Source of the DNA: Ensifer aridi
GTDB lineage: Bacteria > Pseudomonadota > Alphaproteobacteria > Rhizobiales > Rhizobiaceae
Direction: 5' to 3'
Length of the DNA: 64,000 bases
Assembly (NCBI RefSeq): GCF_002078505.1
Contig: NZ_LUAV01000034.1
Coordinates: 132,557-196,556, forward strand
Position numbers and translations under genes: made by a program. Of the stretch, positions 8,687 through 17,628 are shown piece after piece. Under the pieces are notes generated by a model that had not been told where the DNA came from, ran no database searches, and saw only the letters and a program-made list of their open reading frames with translations. Each line of letters opens with the position of its first letter. Position 1 is the stretch's first letter.

Positions 8687-8748
8687 ATTTAAGGGCAAAC
8701 TCGGGAGAACGAAATCAGCAGACTAGGGCGGCGGGAGGGCGCGTGTTC

Positions 8749-9858
8749 TCAGGTCCCGGTGCGCGCGAGTTCGGCTGCCGGCGTCTCTACCCTCTGCTGC
8801 GCCGCGCCCCGCTTCTCCTCCTTGCGGAAGAGCTTCCACTTCGTCGGTCGGAAGGCGACGCGGGTGTGATCGGTCGAGGTCGCGCGCTCCGGCGGCAGCT
8901 CGATCTCCACGGAAGGGTGGGCTCGCCCGAGATCGAGTTCGAGGTGGCGGGTGCCGGCCACGCGCCGGCTGGCCGTGACGAGGCCGGCAAGACAGCCGCC
9001 GCAGCCGTCGATCAGTTCGATGTCGTGCGGGCGGAAGTAGAGGGTTGCGGTGCCGTCGGGCTCGTTCGCGGCGCGGAGACCGATTGGCCGGTCCTCGAAC
9101 CAGATCTCGCCATTGGCAAGCGTGACGTTGAGACAGTTCGACTGGCCGATGAAGCCGTAGACGAACGGCGAGACCGGGTGATCGTAGATCTCGTCGGGGG
9201 TGCCGACCTGCTCGATGGCGCCCTTGCTCATGACGACCACGCGGTCGGCAAGCTCCAGCGCCTCTTCCTGATCGTGGGTCACGAAGATCGTAGTGTGGCC
9301 GGTGCGGTCGTGGATCTCGCGCAGCCACTTCCGGAGCTCCTTGCGTACCTGCGCGTCGAGTGCGCCGAAGGGCTCGTCGAGAAGCAGCACGTTCGGTTCG
9401 ACCGCCATGGCGCGGGCAAGCGCCACGCGCTGCCGTTGACCGCCGGAAAGCTGGCCCGGGTAGCGCTTCTCGAGACCGGAGAGCTGCACGAGATCGATGA
9501 GGTCGAGTGCGCGACGGCGGATCTCAGCGGCGGGCGGGCGGCGGTTGGACGGCCGCACTTTGAGCCCGAAGGAGACATTGTCGAGCACCGTCATGTGACG
9601 GAACAGGGCGTAGTGCTGGAAGACGAAACCGATGTTTCGCTCCTGCACGCTCTTTCTCGATGCATCCTGTTCGCCGAAGAAGATCATGCCCTCGGTCGGG
9701 CTCTCAAGACCGGCCACCAGTCGCAGCAGGGTTGTCTTTCCCGAGCCGGAGGGACCGAGAAGGGCGATCAGTTCACCGGACCGGATGTCGAGGGAAACGT
9801 CTTCGAGCGCCGGGAAGCGGCCGAATTCCTTGCGTATGTTCTGGACGCGGACTTCCAT
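8749..9858 (-). CDS. cysA: Sulfate/thiosulfate ABC transporter, ATP-binding protein
   Basis: 369 residues from ATG 9858 (an in-frame TTG at 9876 is a weaker option). The ATPase domain has Walker A GPSGSGKT at about residues 35-42, the ABC signature LSGGQRQRVALARAMA and Walker B VLLLDEP. The C-terminal third is the TOBE-like regulatory region found in CysA. It energises sulfate import with the CysT/CysW permeases encoded immediately upstream. Last gene of a four-gene minus-strand operon. Confidence 0.93.
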   Translation of the reverse strand: MEVRVQNIRKEFGRFPALEDVSLDIRSGELIALLGPSGSGKTTLLRLVAGLESPTEGMIFFGEQDASRKSVQERNIGFVFQHYALFRHMTVLDNVSFGLKVRPSNRRPPAAEIRRRALDLIDLVQLSGLEKRYPGQLSGGQRQRVALARAMAVEPNVLLLDEPFGALDAQVRKELRKWLREIHDRTGHTTIFVTHDQEEALELADRVVVMSKGAIEQVGTPDEIYDHPVSPFVYGFIGQSNCLNVTLANGEIWFEDRPIGLRAANEPDGTATLYFRPHDIELIDGCGGCLAGLVTASRRVAGTRHLELDLGRAHPSVEIELPPERATSTDHTRVAFRPTKWKLFRKEEKRGAAQQRVETPAAELARTGT

Positions 9859-9872
9859 TGGTGTCTGGCCTT

Positions 9873-10760
9873 TCAATGCCTGCGGCTGGCAGCGATCTCG
9901 TCGCTGTAGCGAAGTTCAAGTGCCGTCTTCAAAACGAGCGTTACCAGCGCCAGAAGCGCAAGGAGTGCCGCCACCGCAAAGGCGGCGACGAAGTTGTATT
10001 CATTATAGAGGATTTCGACCTGCAACGGCATCGTGTTCGTCTGACCGCGAATATGGCCGGAAACGACCGAGACGGCGCCGAACTCGCCCATGGCGCGGGC
10101 GTTGCAGAGCAGTACCCCGTATAGCAGGCCCCATTTGATGTTCGGTAGCGTCACGTGCCAGAAAGTCTGCCAGCCGGTCGCCCCCAAGGAGAGCGCCGCT
10201 TCTTCATCACTCGTCCCCTGCTCTTGCATCAGCGGGATCAGTTCGCGGGCGACGAAGGGAAAGGTCACAAAGACCGTGGCGAGCACGAGGCCCGGGACGG
10301 CAAAGAGAATCTGGATGCCGTAGCTCTGGAGGATGGGGCCGAGCGCGCTGTTGGCTCCGAAGAGCAGCACGAAGACGAGGCCCGAAATGACCGGCGATAC
10401 GGAAAACGGCAGGTCGATCAGCGTCGTCAGGAACGCCTTGCCCTTGAACTCGAACTTGGCGATCGCCCAGGCGGCCGCCACGCCGAAGGTGAGGTTGAGC
10501 GGCACGGCGATCCCCGCGACCGTGAGCGTCAGCAGGATGGCCGAAAAGGTTTCGGGGTCCCGGAGAGCTGCCAGGAATTCTGCCGGTCCTTTGCGGAAGG
10601 CCTCGATGAAGACGGTGGTGAGCGGCAGGAGAAGGAAGAGCACGACGAAGCCGAGTGCGACGGCGATCAACATCGCGCGGGCAAGTCGCGTCTCCGACGT
10701 TGCCGCCTCGATTGCCCTGGATGGCGCCGTGATCGACGCGGAGCCGGCATCATGAGCCAT
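9873..10760 (-). CDS. cysW: Sulfate ABC transporter permease CysW
   Basis: 295-residue inner-membrane protein with several hydrophobic segments and the cytoplasmic EAA loop (AALSLGATGWQTFWHVTLPN) that contacts the ATPase. GEFGAVSVVSGHIRGQTNT is typical of CysW. It overlaps the end of cysT by 11 bases, indicating coupled translation, and ends 14 bases before cysA. Confidence 0.93.
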   Translation of the reverse strand: MAHDAGSASITAPSRAIEAATSETRLARAMLIAVALGFVVLFLLLPLTTVFIEAFRKGPAEFLAALRDPETFSAILLTLTVAGIAVPLNLTFGVAAAWAIAKFEFKGKAFLTTLIDLPFSVSPVISGLVFVLLFGANSALGPILQSYGIQILFAVPGLVLATVFVTFPFVARELIPLMQEQGTSDEEAALSLGATGWQTFWHVTLPNIKWGLLYGVLLCNARAMGEFGAVSVVSGHIRGQTNTMPLQVEILYNEYNFVAAFAVAALLALLALVTLVLKTALELRYSDEIAASRRH

Positions 10761-11607
10761 AGCCGTACCTCCCTCTGCTCCAAGCCTGGATCATGTTGAT
10801 GACCAGTAGCATGAAGAAGGACAGAAGCAGCATCACCGACGCGATCGCCGTCGCTGCCGCGTAGTTGAACTCCTCGAGGCGGATGATGATCAACAGCGGC
10901 GCAATCTCCGAAACATACGGCAGATTGCCGGCGATGAAGATTACCGAACCGTATTCACCGACGCCGCGGGCGAAGGCGAGAGCGAAGCCGGTGAGACCGG
11001 CCGGCAGCAAGCCAGGCAACAGGACCCGGCTGATCGTCTGGAAGCGGTTGGCGCCGAGGGTCGCCGCCGCTTCCTCGACCTCCTTGTCGATCTCTTCCAT
11101 GATCGGCTGGACTGTGCGGACCACGAAGGGCAGACCGACGAAGATGAGCGCCACGACGATGCCGGCCGGTGTGAACGCGATCTTGATGCCGAGCGGTTCG
11201 AGCAGCGACCCGATCCAGCCGTTCGGCGCATAAAGTGCCGTCAGCGCAATGCCGGCCACGGCTGTTGGCAACGCGAAGGGTAGATCGACCATGGCGTCGA
11301 TCACACGCTTGCCCGGAAAGCGATAGCGCACGAGTGCCCAGGCGAGGATGACGCCGAAGAAGAGATTGACGACGGCCGCAATGAAGGCCGTGCCGAAGCT
11401 GATCGTAAGCGCGTTGACGGTGCGCGGATCGAGCGTCAGCTCGATGAATTTCGACCATCCGAGGCCGCTTGAGCGCCAGATCAGGCCGGATATGGGGATG
11501 AGTACGATGAGGGTGAGCCAAGCCAGTGTGACGCCGAGCGCCAGACCGAAACCCGGAATGACACTCGGCTGCCGAAACCGCCATCGCGTGCTGCTGCGAG
11601 AGGCCAT
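10750..11607 (-). CDS. cysT: Sulfate ABC transporter permease CysT (CysU)
   Basis: 285-residue membrane permease, partner of CysW. The EAA loop EEAAATLGANRFQTISRVLLP (shown by AAATLGANRFQTISRVLLPG at about residue 170) and the segment GVGEYGSVIFIAGNLPYVSE match CysT. It starts 6 bases after the stop of the binding-protein gene, so the four transporter genes form one operon transcribed leftward. Confidence 0.93.
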   Translation of the reverse strand: MASRSSTRWRFRQPSVIPGFGLALGVTLAWLTLIVLIPISGLIWRSSGLGWSKFIELTLDPRTVNALTISFGTAFIAAVVNLFFGVILAWALVRYRFPGKRVIDAMVDLPFALPTAVAGIALTALYAPNGWIGSLLEPLGIKIAFTPAGIVVALIFVGLPFVVRTVQPIMEEIDKEVEEAAATLGANRFQTISRVLLPGLLPAGLTGFALAFARGVGEYGSVIFIAGNLPYVSEIAPLLIIIRLEEFNYAAATAIASVMLLLSFFMLLVINMIQAWSRGRYGYGS

Positions 11608-11613
11608 GAAGTA

Positions 11614-12639
11614 CTATTGTCCCGGCTTGTAGATCTGATCGAAAACTCCGCCGTCGGCGAAGAACTTCGGCTGAGCTTCCTTCCAGCCGCCGAATTCGTC
11701 AATAGTGACGAGTTTCACCTCGGCGAAGCGGGCGATGTCCGCGGGGTCGGCAGCCTCCGGCTTGAAGGGGCGATAATAGTGTTTGGCGGCGATCTTCTGC
11801 CCGACATCGCTGTAGAGGTAGTTGAGGTAGGCTTCGGCCACCTTGCGCGTGCCCTTGCTGTCGACATTGCCGTCGACAAGTGCAACGGGCGGCTCCGCCT
11901 TGATCGAAATCGACGGGGTGATGATCTCGAAATTGTCGGGCCCGAGCTCTTCCAGCGATAGGTAGGCCTCGTTTTCCCAGGCGAGAAGTACGTCGCCGAG
12001 GCCGCGCTGGACGAAGGTCGTCGTTGCGCCACGGGCGCCGGTGTCGAGGACCGGAACATGCTTGAAGAGCTGAGCGACGTATTCCTGTGCCTTGGCATCG
12101 TCGCCGTTGTTGGCGGCGCGGGCCCAGGCCCAGGCGGCGAGGAAGTTCCAACGGGCGCCGCCGGAGGTCTTCGGGTTCGGCGTGATCACCTGGATGCCTT
12201 CCTTGGTGAGGTCACCCCAATCCTTGATGCTTTTCGGGTTGCCCTTGCGGACGAGAAAGACGATCGTCGATGTGTAGGGAGAGCTGTTGTTCTCCAGCCG
12301 GCCTTTCCAGTCGGCGGGGATCTTGCCGGTTGCTGTGGCGATCGCGTCGATGTCGGCTTCGAGAGCCAAAGTGACCACGTCCGCTTCCAGGCCGTCGATC
12401 ACCGACCGCGCCTGCTTGCCCGAGCCGCCATGCGACGTCTGGATCGTCACCGTTTCGCCGGTATCGGCCTTCCACTTTTCGGTGAAGGCAGCGTTGAAAT
12501 CCTTGTACAATTCCCGTGTCGGATCGTAGGAAACATTGAGGATTGTCGCATCCGCATAAGCGAGGCCGACTGAACCAAGCTGTAGGCTTCCGACCACGAG
12601 GGCTAATTTAATTATTCCGGCAAGTGTTCTCGAGCTCAT
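11614..12639 (-). CDS. sbp: Periplasmic sulfate-binding protein
   Basis: 341 residues beginning with a signal peptide (hydrophobic core about residues 8-25, cleavage probably after AYA). The mature protein has NVSYDPTRELY near the N terminus and TIQTSHGGSGKQARSVIDGL, both standard in Sbp/CysP proteins; SHGGSGKQ supplies ligand-binding residues. I chose ATG 12639, preceded by GGAGGT at a spacing of 4, rather than the in-frame ATG at 12651. First gene of the sulfate operon. Confidence 0.93.
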   Translation of the reverse strand: MSSRTLAGIIKLALVVGSLQLGSVGLAYADATILNVSYDPTRELYKDFNAAFTEKWKADTGETVTIQTSHGGSGKQARSVIDGLEADVVTLALEADIDAIATATGKIPADWKGRLENNSSPYTSTIVFLVRKGNPKSIKDWGDLTKEGIQVITPNPKTSGGARWNFLAAWAWARAANNGDDAKAQEYVAQLFKHVPVLDTGARGATTTFVQRGLGDVLLAWENEAYLSLEELGPDNFEIITPSISIKAEPPVALVDGNVDSKGTRKVAEAYLNYLYSDVGQKIAAKHYYRPFKPEAADPADIARFAEVKLVTIDEFGGWKEAQPKFFADGGVFDQIYKPGQ

Positions 12640-12922
12640 CTCGACCTCCATCCTTTGCCAGATAAAACTATCAATTTAATCAACTACCACAACGCAAACT
12701 CATGACGCGCCGGGCGGAATTCGTGAAATCTCATTTCGTTCTTTAGGTATTTTCTGGAATGCCTTGCCCGCTCAGGTCCCCGCGGCAACCGCACTCCGCC
12801 TGCAAGATAGCACGGTATCTTAGCGACGCACTAAAATTATGCGTCGCTCGATAGTAACCGCTGCGCAAAGAGGCGGCCCGGCTTGCCCGTGTTGGATGCC
12901 GAGGGAACGTCCAGCAACAGAA
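12640..12922 (-). promoter_or_regulatory. Upstream region of the sulfate operon
   Basis: No gene seen. On the minus strand a GATAGTTTTATC near-palindrome (12661-12672) lies 22 bases before the sbp start, inside an AT-rich stretch that could hold the promoter and a sulfur-responsive operator. I cannot match it confidently to a known CysB site. The far end of the region is the 3' flank of the PLP-enzyme gene. Confidence 0.3.
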
Positions 12923-13981
12923 TTAAAGGACGCAGCCGCGGGCGGGGATGGGCCATTGCCCTTTCGGCTTTCCGCCCTCGAGGACGTGCACGGCGTCAAC
13001 CATGTTGGTGACGACGCAGGCGTGGTTCGGAACGATGCGGACCTGCTCGCCGACCTTGAGGCCGATCGGCCCGTCCGACACGAGGCGGCCGTGCTCCTCC
13101 GAGAGCTGATCGATCCGGATGTCGTCGCGGCCGAGAACATGGCCGTAGCCGCTGAGCCCGAGGAGATCCGAGGTCAGAACCTTGCTGCCTGCGTCGATGA
13201 TCGCCCGGTTCTCGGCGGGGACCGAGACGACGGTCGCAAGCACGGTGAGCGCGCAGTTTTCCCATGTGGCCACGCCGCGGACGACGAGTGAGCGGTCGTT
13301 ATAGATATAGGTGCCCGGGCGATATTCCGTGGTGATCGGCGCTTCCGCCGCTTCCATCATGCCCGGAGTCCCGCCGGAGGTAATGGTCGGCACTTTGAGC
13401 CCATCCGCCTCGATCAGCCGCTTCGCCTCGCTCATGAAGGATTGTACCCGGGCCGCGCCGTCGGCCGGCGGATAGGTCATCAAACCGCCGAAGCGCAACC
13501 CCGAAGCATCGGAGATCCGGCGGGCAAGTGTGGCGGCTTCGGCGGGCATCGCGACGCCGCAACGGTCGGCGCCCGTATTGCATTCGACGAGCACGGTGAG
13601 CGGCTTACCGGCATGGGCGAAGTGAACGGACAAACCGTCGATGACAGTTTGATTGTCCGCCACCACGCTGAGGATGACCCGTTCGTTCAACCTTTCGAGA
13701 CGCGCGAGCTTTTCTTTCCCGAGCATGTTGTAGGTGATCAGCACGTCCTTGATCCGGGCGCTGCCGTCGACCATCGCCTCCGCTTCGGTGACCTTTTGAC
13801 ACGTAATGCCTATTGCTCCGGCGTCGAGCTGCAGTTCGGCCATCTGCGGCAGCTTGTGCGTCTTTATGTGCGGGCGCACGCCGATGCCGTTCCGATCGGC
13901 ATAGTCCTGAAACCTGCGGATGTTGCGCCGCGCGATGTCGATATCGACCAGAACGGCGGGGGTTTCGATCGGCAAGGTCAT
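12923..13981 (-). CDS. D-threonine aldolase / D-serine dehydratase-like PLP enzyme
   Basis: 352 residues, fold type III (alanine-racemase-like barrel). The PLP lysine is in VRPHIKTHKLP near residue 40. The C-terminal PNHACVVTNMVD contains the His-Cys pair that binds the divalent metal in the D-threonine aldolase/DSD1 family. Members cleave D-threonine or 3-hydroxy-D-aspartate to glycine plus aldehyde, or dehydrate D-serine/D-threonine. It is divergent from an amino acid ABC transporter with a RidA gene, consistent with catabolism of an imported beta-hydroxy amino acid. Exact substrate unknown. Confidence 0.85.
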   Translation of the reverse strand: MTLPIETPAVLVDIDIARRNIRRFQDYADRNGIGVRPHIKTHKLPQMAELQLDAGAIGITCQKVTEAEAMVDGSARIKDVLITYNMLGKEKLARLERLNERVILSVVADNQTVIDGLSVHFAHAGKPLTVLVECNTGADRCGVAMPAEAATLARRISDASGLRFGGLMTYPPADGAARVQSFMSEAKRLIEADGLKVPTITSGGTPGMMEAAEAPITTEYRPGTYIYNDRSLVVRGVATWENCALTVLATVVSVPAENRAIIDAGSKVLTSDLLGLSGYGHVLGRDDIRIDQLSEEHGRLVSDGPIGLKVGEQVRIVPNHACVVTNMVDAVHVLEGGKPKGQWPIPARGCVL

Positions 13982-14033
13982 GCGGCCTCAATCCTCCTCG
14001 GCAGGCGAAGATGGCGATTCTCGCCGATCCCGC

Positions 14034-14111
14034 TTGACAAGTTATGCACCGAGGCCTTTCATAGGTCAATCCAGTATTCGGGACGTATGTCCGATATAGT
14101 GGACTTATAAT
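14034..14111. promoter_or_regulatory. Divergent promoter region with a candidate IclR-type operator
   Basis: Between the PLP-enzyme gene and the ABC transporter. On the plus strand a perfect TATAAT (14106-14111) has no good -35. Overlapping it is GTCC (14089-14092) ... GGAC (14101-14104) within TCCGATATAGTGGA, resembling the short inverted repeats bound by IclR-family regulators. A TTGACA at 14034-14039 may belong to another promoter. The IclR gene at 17629 is the obvious candidate regulator. Inference from spacing and symmetry only. Confidence 0.4.
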
Positions 14112-14141
14112 TCACCGGGAACGAAAAAGGGGAGATCTCCG

Positions 14142-14984
14142 ATGATCAAGACATTCGCTATTGCCGCGAGCCTTGCCGTGGCAGCCTTGGCCGGCACGCC
14201 CGCCCATGCGCAGCAACCGTCAAGCAAGCTCGACGAGGTTCTGGCCCGCGGCCATCTCATACTCGGCACCGGCAGCACCAACGCGCCATGGCACTTCAAG
14301 AGCGCCGAGGACAAGCTGCAGGGCTTCGACGTCGACATGGGCCGCATCATCGCCAAGGCCCTGTTCGGGGATCCGGAGAAGATCGAGTTCGTCAACCAGT
14401 CGTCGGATGCCCGCATTCCGAATATCACCACCGGCAAAGTCGACATCACCTGCCAGTTCATGACCGTCACGGGCGAGCGAGCCCAGCAGATAGCTTTCAC
14501 CATTCCCTATTATCGCGAAGGCGTCGGCCTGATGTTGAAGGGCGATGGCAAATATGCCGACTACGAGGCGCTGAAGGCGGCAGGTTCCTCGGTCACGGTT
14601 TCGGTGCTGCAGAACGTCTATGCGGAAGACATGGTGCACGCGGCTCTGCCCGAGGCGACCGTCGATCAGTACGAGTCCCAGGATCTGATCTACCAGGCGC
14701 TCGAATCCGGCCGTGCCGATGCCGCTGCCACCGATCAATCCTCGCTTGCCTGGTACATGACCCAGAACCCCGGCCGCTACAAGGATGCCGGACACGGCTG
14801 GAATCCGCAGACCTATGCCTGCGGCGTCAAGCGCGGCGATCAGGATTGGCTGAATTTCGTCAACACCGCCCTGCACGAAGCCATGACCGGCGTCGAGTTC
14901 GATTTCTATGCGAAATCCTTCAAGACCTGGTTCGGCAAGGATTTGACCCCGCCGCAGATCGGCTTCCCGATCGAGTACAAGTAA
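14142..14984 (+). CDS. Polar amino acid ABC transporter, substrate-binding protein
   Basis: 280 residues with a clear signal peptide ending AHAQ (about residues 1-23). It belongs to the family 3 solute-binding proteins (bacterial extracellular SBP_bac_3), with LQGFDVDMGRIIAKAL and GKVDITCQFMTVTGERAQQI as typical landmarks. It captures an amino acid in the periplasm for the permeases encoded next. Substrate cannot be read from sequence; the neighbouring PLP enzyme suggests a D- or beta-hydroxy amino acid. Confidence 0.88.
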   Translation: MIKTFAIAASLAVAALAGTPAHAQQPSSKLDEVLARGHLILGTGSTNAPWHFKSAEDKLQGFDVDMGRIIAKALFGDPEKIEFVNQSSDARIPNITTGKVDITCQFMTVTGERAQQIAFTIPYYREGVGLMLKGDGKYADYEALKAAGSSVTVSVLQNVYAEDMVHAALPEATVDQYESQDLIYQALESGRADAAATDQSSLAWYMTQNPGRYKDAGHGWNPQTYACGVKRGDQDWLNFVNTALHEAMTGVEFDFYAKSFKTWFGKDLTPPQIGFPIEYK

Positions 14985-14990
14985 GCCCAT

Positions 14991-15018
14991 CGGCGGCTCC
15001 GCCGGTCGGCGGCGCCGC
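14991..15018 (+). other. GC-rich intercistronic hairpins after the binding-protein gene
   Basis: Two overlapping inverted repeats (CGGCGG/CCGCCG at 14991-15004, and GGCGGC/GCCGCC at 15007-15018 followed by TTT) sit between the binding-protein and permease genes. Such hairpins often protect the upstream message, giving more binding protein than permease. Could also be a leaky terminator. Confidence 0.4.
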
Positions 15019-15048
15019 CTTTCGCTTTGCTTAAGCTATGGCACGTCC

Positions 15049-15711
15049 ATGACCTATTCATTGAACTTCGCGGCTGTCTGGCGCTCGTTCGACCTTCTTT
15101 TGCAGGGGTTGGCGCTCAGTCTCGGGCTGGCGTTGGTCGCGATTCTCGCCGGTTGTGTGATCGGCTTGATCACCGCCTTCGGGCTCGTGTCGAAGAGCGT
15201 CGTGCTGCGCAAGCCCGCCGGTCTCTATGTCACGATTATCCGCAACACGCCGATCCTCGTTCTCGTGCTCTTCAGCTATTTCGCCCTTCCCGAACTCGGT
15301 GTGCGCCTCGGCAAGATCGAGAGCTTCGTGGTGACGCTCGCGATCTATTCCGGCGCCTATCTCGCCGAAGTGTTCCGCGGTGGCCTCATCGCCATACCGC
15401 CGGGGCAGCGCGAGGCGGGGCTCGCGATCGGGCTTAGCGAAATGCAGATCCGCACCTCCATCATCATTCCGCTGATGCTGCGCAACGTTCTGCCGTCGCT
15501 CGGCAGCACGATGATCTCGCTCTTCAAGGACACGTCGCTTGCGGCCGCGATCGCCGTGCCGGAACTGACCTTCGAGGCGCGCAAGATCAATGTCGAGACC
15601 TTCCGCGTGATCGAGACCTGGATCGTGGCAAGCTGTCTCTATGTCGCAACCTGTTCGCTGCTGGCCGCGCTGATGCGGGCCGTCGAGCGGCGTCTCGCCG
15701 TGCCGAGGTGA
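15049..15711 (+). CDS. Amino acid ABC transporter permease
   Basis: 220-residue His/Glu/Gln/Arg/opine-type permease with hydrophobic segments and the EAA loop (REAGLAIGLSEMQIRTSIII near residue 125). It contains VTIIRNTPILVLVLFSYF, typical of the HisM/GlnP family. Forms a heterodimeric channel with the next protein; its stop overlaps the GAGG ribosome binding site region of that gene. Confidence 0.9.
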   Translation: MTYSLNFAAVWRSFDLLLQGLALSLGLALVAILAGCVIGLITAFGLVSKSVVLRKPAGLYVTIIRNTPILVLVLFSYFALPELGVRLGKIESFVVTLAIYSGAYLAEVFRGGLIAIPPGQREAGLAIGLSEMQIRTSIIIPLMLRNVLPSLGSTMISLFKDTSLAAAIAVPELTFEARKINVETFRVIETWIVASCLYVATCSLLAALMRAVERRLAVPR

Positions 15712-15716
15712 TCGCC

Positions 15717-16376
15717 ATGGATTTCGGTTTTCTCGATCAGCTCTGGGTCGCCCGCATTCCGCTCCTCAAGGGCCTCGGCGTATCGATCTCGATTTCACTT
15801 CTCTCGATTGTGGCCGGTACGGTCCTCGGCATCTTCGTCGGACTGGCACTCGTCTATGCTTATAGGCCGGTTCAGTGGCTGGTGCGGGGTTATACGGACT
15901 TCATCCGCGGCACGCCGGTGCTCGTGCTGGTGCTTGCGAGCTACTATGTGTTGAGCACCGTCGGTATCGATCTCGGCCCGTTCCAGGCAGGCGTGCTGGC
16001 GCTTGCCGTCTTCTGCAGTTCACATGTCGGCGAACTGGTGCGCGGTGCGCTGCAGGCGATCCCCAAGGGCCAGACCGAGGCCGCGAAGGCGATCGGGCTC
16101 ACCTTTCCGCAGACCTTCGCCTATGTGCTTGGGCCACAGGCGCTGCGCCAGGCGCTGCCCGCCTGGGTCAACACGGCGGCCGAGATGGTCAAGGCCTCGA
16201 CACTGCTTTCGATCATCGGCGTCGGCGAGTTGCTCCTGCGCACGCAGGAAGTGATCTCGCGCACCTTCATGAGCCTCGAATTCTATTTCTTCGCAGGCTT
16301 CCTCTATTTCGTCATCAATTACGGCATCGAGCGCTTCGGTCGTTACGTCGAGCGCAAGACCGCCGTTCCGTCGTGA
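15717..16376 (+). CDS. Amino acid ABC transporter permease
   Basis: 219 residues, second permease of the pair, with YTDFIRGTPVLVLVLASYYV and the EAA loop QTEAAKAIGLTFPQTFAYVL near residue 120. I chose ATG 15717 because GAGG lies 8 bases upstream; an in-frame GTG at 15708 is an alternative. It overlaps nothing and ends 14 bases before the ATPase start. Confidence 0.9.
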   Translation: MDFGFLDQLWVARIPLLKGLGVSISISLLSIVAGTVLGIFVGLALVYAYRPVQWLVRGYTDFIRGTPVLVLVLASYYVLSTVGIDLGPFQAGVLALAVFCSSHVGELVRGALQAIPKGQTEAAKAIGLTFPQTFAYVLGPQALRQALPAWVNTAAEMVKASTLLSIIGVGELLLRTQEVISRTFMSLEFYFFAGFLYFVINYGIERFGRYVERKTAVPS

Positions 16377-16390
16377 GGCTTCGCAATCTG

Positions 16391-17158
16391 ATGACCAATC
16401 TTCTTGAAATCCGCGATCTTCACAAGCGCTACGGCACGGTCGAGGTGCTGAAGGGCGTCGATTGCTCTATGCGCCAGGGTGAGGTGATCAGCATCATCGG
16501 CTCCAGTGGCTCCGGCAAGACGACGATGCTTCGCTGTATCAACATGCTGGAAGAGTTCCAGGGCGGCACGATCTCGATCGACGGCCAGGAAATCGGCTAC
16601 GAGACGGTGGGCGGCGTGCGGCGCCGCAAGCCGGAGCGGGAGATCGCCCGCCAGCGCGCGCTCACCGGCATGGCCTTCCAGCAGTTCAACCTTTTCCCGC
16701 ATATGACCGCGGCAGGCAATGTCATGCTGGGGCTCGTCAAGGTGAAGAAGATGAGCCGCGACGAGGCGAGGGGACTGGCGGAGAAATGGCTCGACCGCGT
16801 CGGCCTGCTCTCGCGCAAGGATCACTATCCGGGCCAGCTTTCAGGCGGCCAACAGCAACGCGTCGCGATCGCGCGCGCCATCGCCATGAATCCCAAGCTG
16901 ATGCTCTTCGACGAGGTGACCTCGGCGCTCGATCCCGAACTCGTCAACGAGGTGCTGCAGGTGATCAAGGGGCTCGCCGAGGACGGCATGAGTATGCTCA
17001 TCGTCACCCACGAGATGCGCTTTGCCTATGAGGTGTCGTCCCGGGTGATCTTCATGAACCAAGGGCGCATCGGCGAGGAGGGCGATCCTCGCGAAATGTT
17101 CCTGAAGCCCAAGACGGAGCGGCTGGCGGAATTTCTGAAGACCTCGACGTTCAACTAA
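16391..17158 (+). CDS. Amino acid ABC transporter, ATP-binding protein
   Basis: 255 residues. Walker A GSSGSGKTTML (about residues 37-47), Q-loop in GMAFQQFNLFPHMT, signature LSGGQQQRVAIARAIA and Walker B LMLFDEVTSALDPE mark a GlnQ/HisP-type ATPase. A much longer open frame runs back to 15875, but that part is an out-of-frame reading of the permease gene; the family start is at ATG 16391. GTG 16373 would add six residues. Confidence 0.92.
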   Translation: MTNLLEIRDLHKRYGTVEVLKGVDCSMRQGEVISIIGSSGSGKTTMLRCINMLEEFQGGTISIDGQEIGYETVGGVRRRKPEREIARQRALTGMAFQQFNLFPHMTAAGNVMLGLVKVKKMSRDEARGLAEKWLDRVGLLSRKDHYPGQLSGGQQQRVAIARAIAMNPKLMLFDEVTSALDPELVNEVLQVIKGLAEDGMSMLIVTHEMRFAYEVSSRVIFMNQGRIGEEGDPREMFLKPKTERLAEFLKTSTFN

Positions 17159-17190
17159 ACAAACCGTGCGATGAAGAAGTGGAGTGTATT

Positions 17191-17574
17191 GTGACGATCA
17201 AGCGTTATGGAACGGGCGAAACCGGTGCGGGCAAGCAGCCCTTGCCCTTTGCGCGCGCCGTCGAGGCGAACGGCTGGCTTTATGTTTCGGGGCAGGTCGC
17301 CATGGAAAAGGGCGAGATCATCGCCGGCGGCATCGTTGCCGAGAGCCGCAAGGCGATCGAGAACATGATCGCCATCCTCAATGAGGCGGGCTATGGCCTC
17401 GAAGACGTCGTCCGTGTCGGCGTCTGGCTCGACGATCCGCGCGACTTCTGGACCTTCAACGGTGTTTATGCGGAATATTTCGGCAAGCATCCGCCGGCGC
17501 GCGCCTGCGTTCAATCGCGCATGATGGTCGACTGCAAGGTCGAAGTTGACTGCGTCGCCTACAAGGTTAAATGA
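17191..17574 (+). CDS. RidA-family enamine/imine deaminase
   Basis: 127 residues. Contains LYVSGQVAMEKG and the C-terminal PPARACVQSRMMVDCKVEVD, which retains the conserved Arg that positions the substrate carboxylate in RidA. It is thus likely active on 2-aminoacrylate-type enamines, which PLP-dependent dehydratases release, tying it to the PLP enzyme across the divergent promoter. The GTG start at 17191 is preceded by GGAG at a spacing of 6; GTG 17179 is less likely. Confidence 0.88.
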   Translation: MTIKRYGTGETGAGKQPLPFARAVEANGWLYVSGQVAMEKGEIIAGGIVAESRKAIENMIAILNEAGYGLEDVVRVGVWLDDPRDFWTFNGVYAEYFGKHPPARACVQSRMMVDCKVEVDCVAYKVK

Positions 17575-17628
17575 GGTGAATCCGGCCCGCATCTGAACGG
17601 GCCTTCACGAATTGACATCGAGGATGCG

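Noticed and set aside
8569..9909. 446-residue plus-strand frame opposite cysA
   Set aside because: Translation shows no domain and mirrors the CysA codons; CysA carries all ABC motifs.
15875..16390. Apparent N-terminal extension of the amino acid ATPase
   Set aside because: This part is an out-of-frame reading of the permease gene; ATPase homology begins at ATG 16391.
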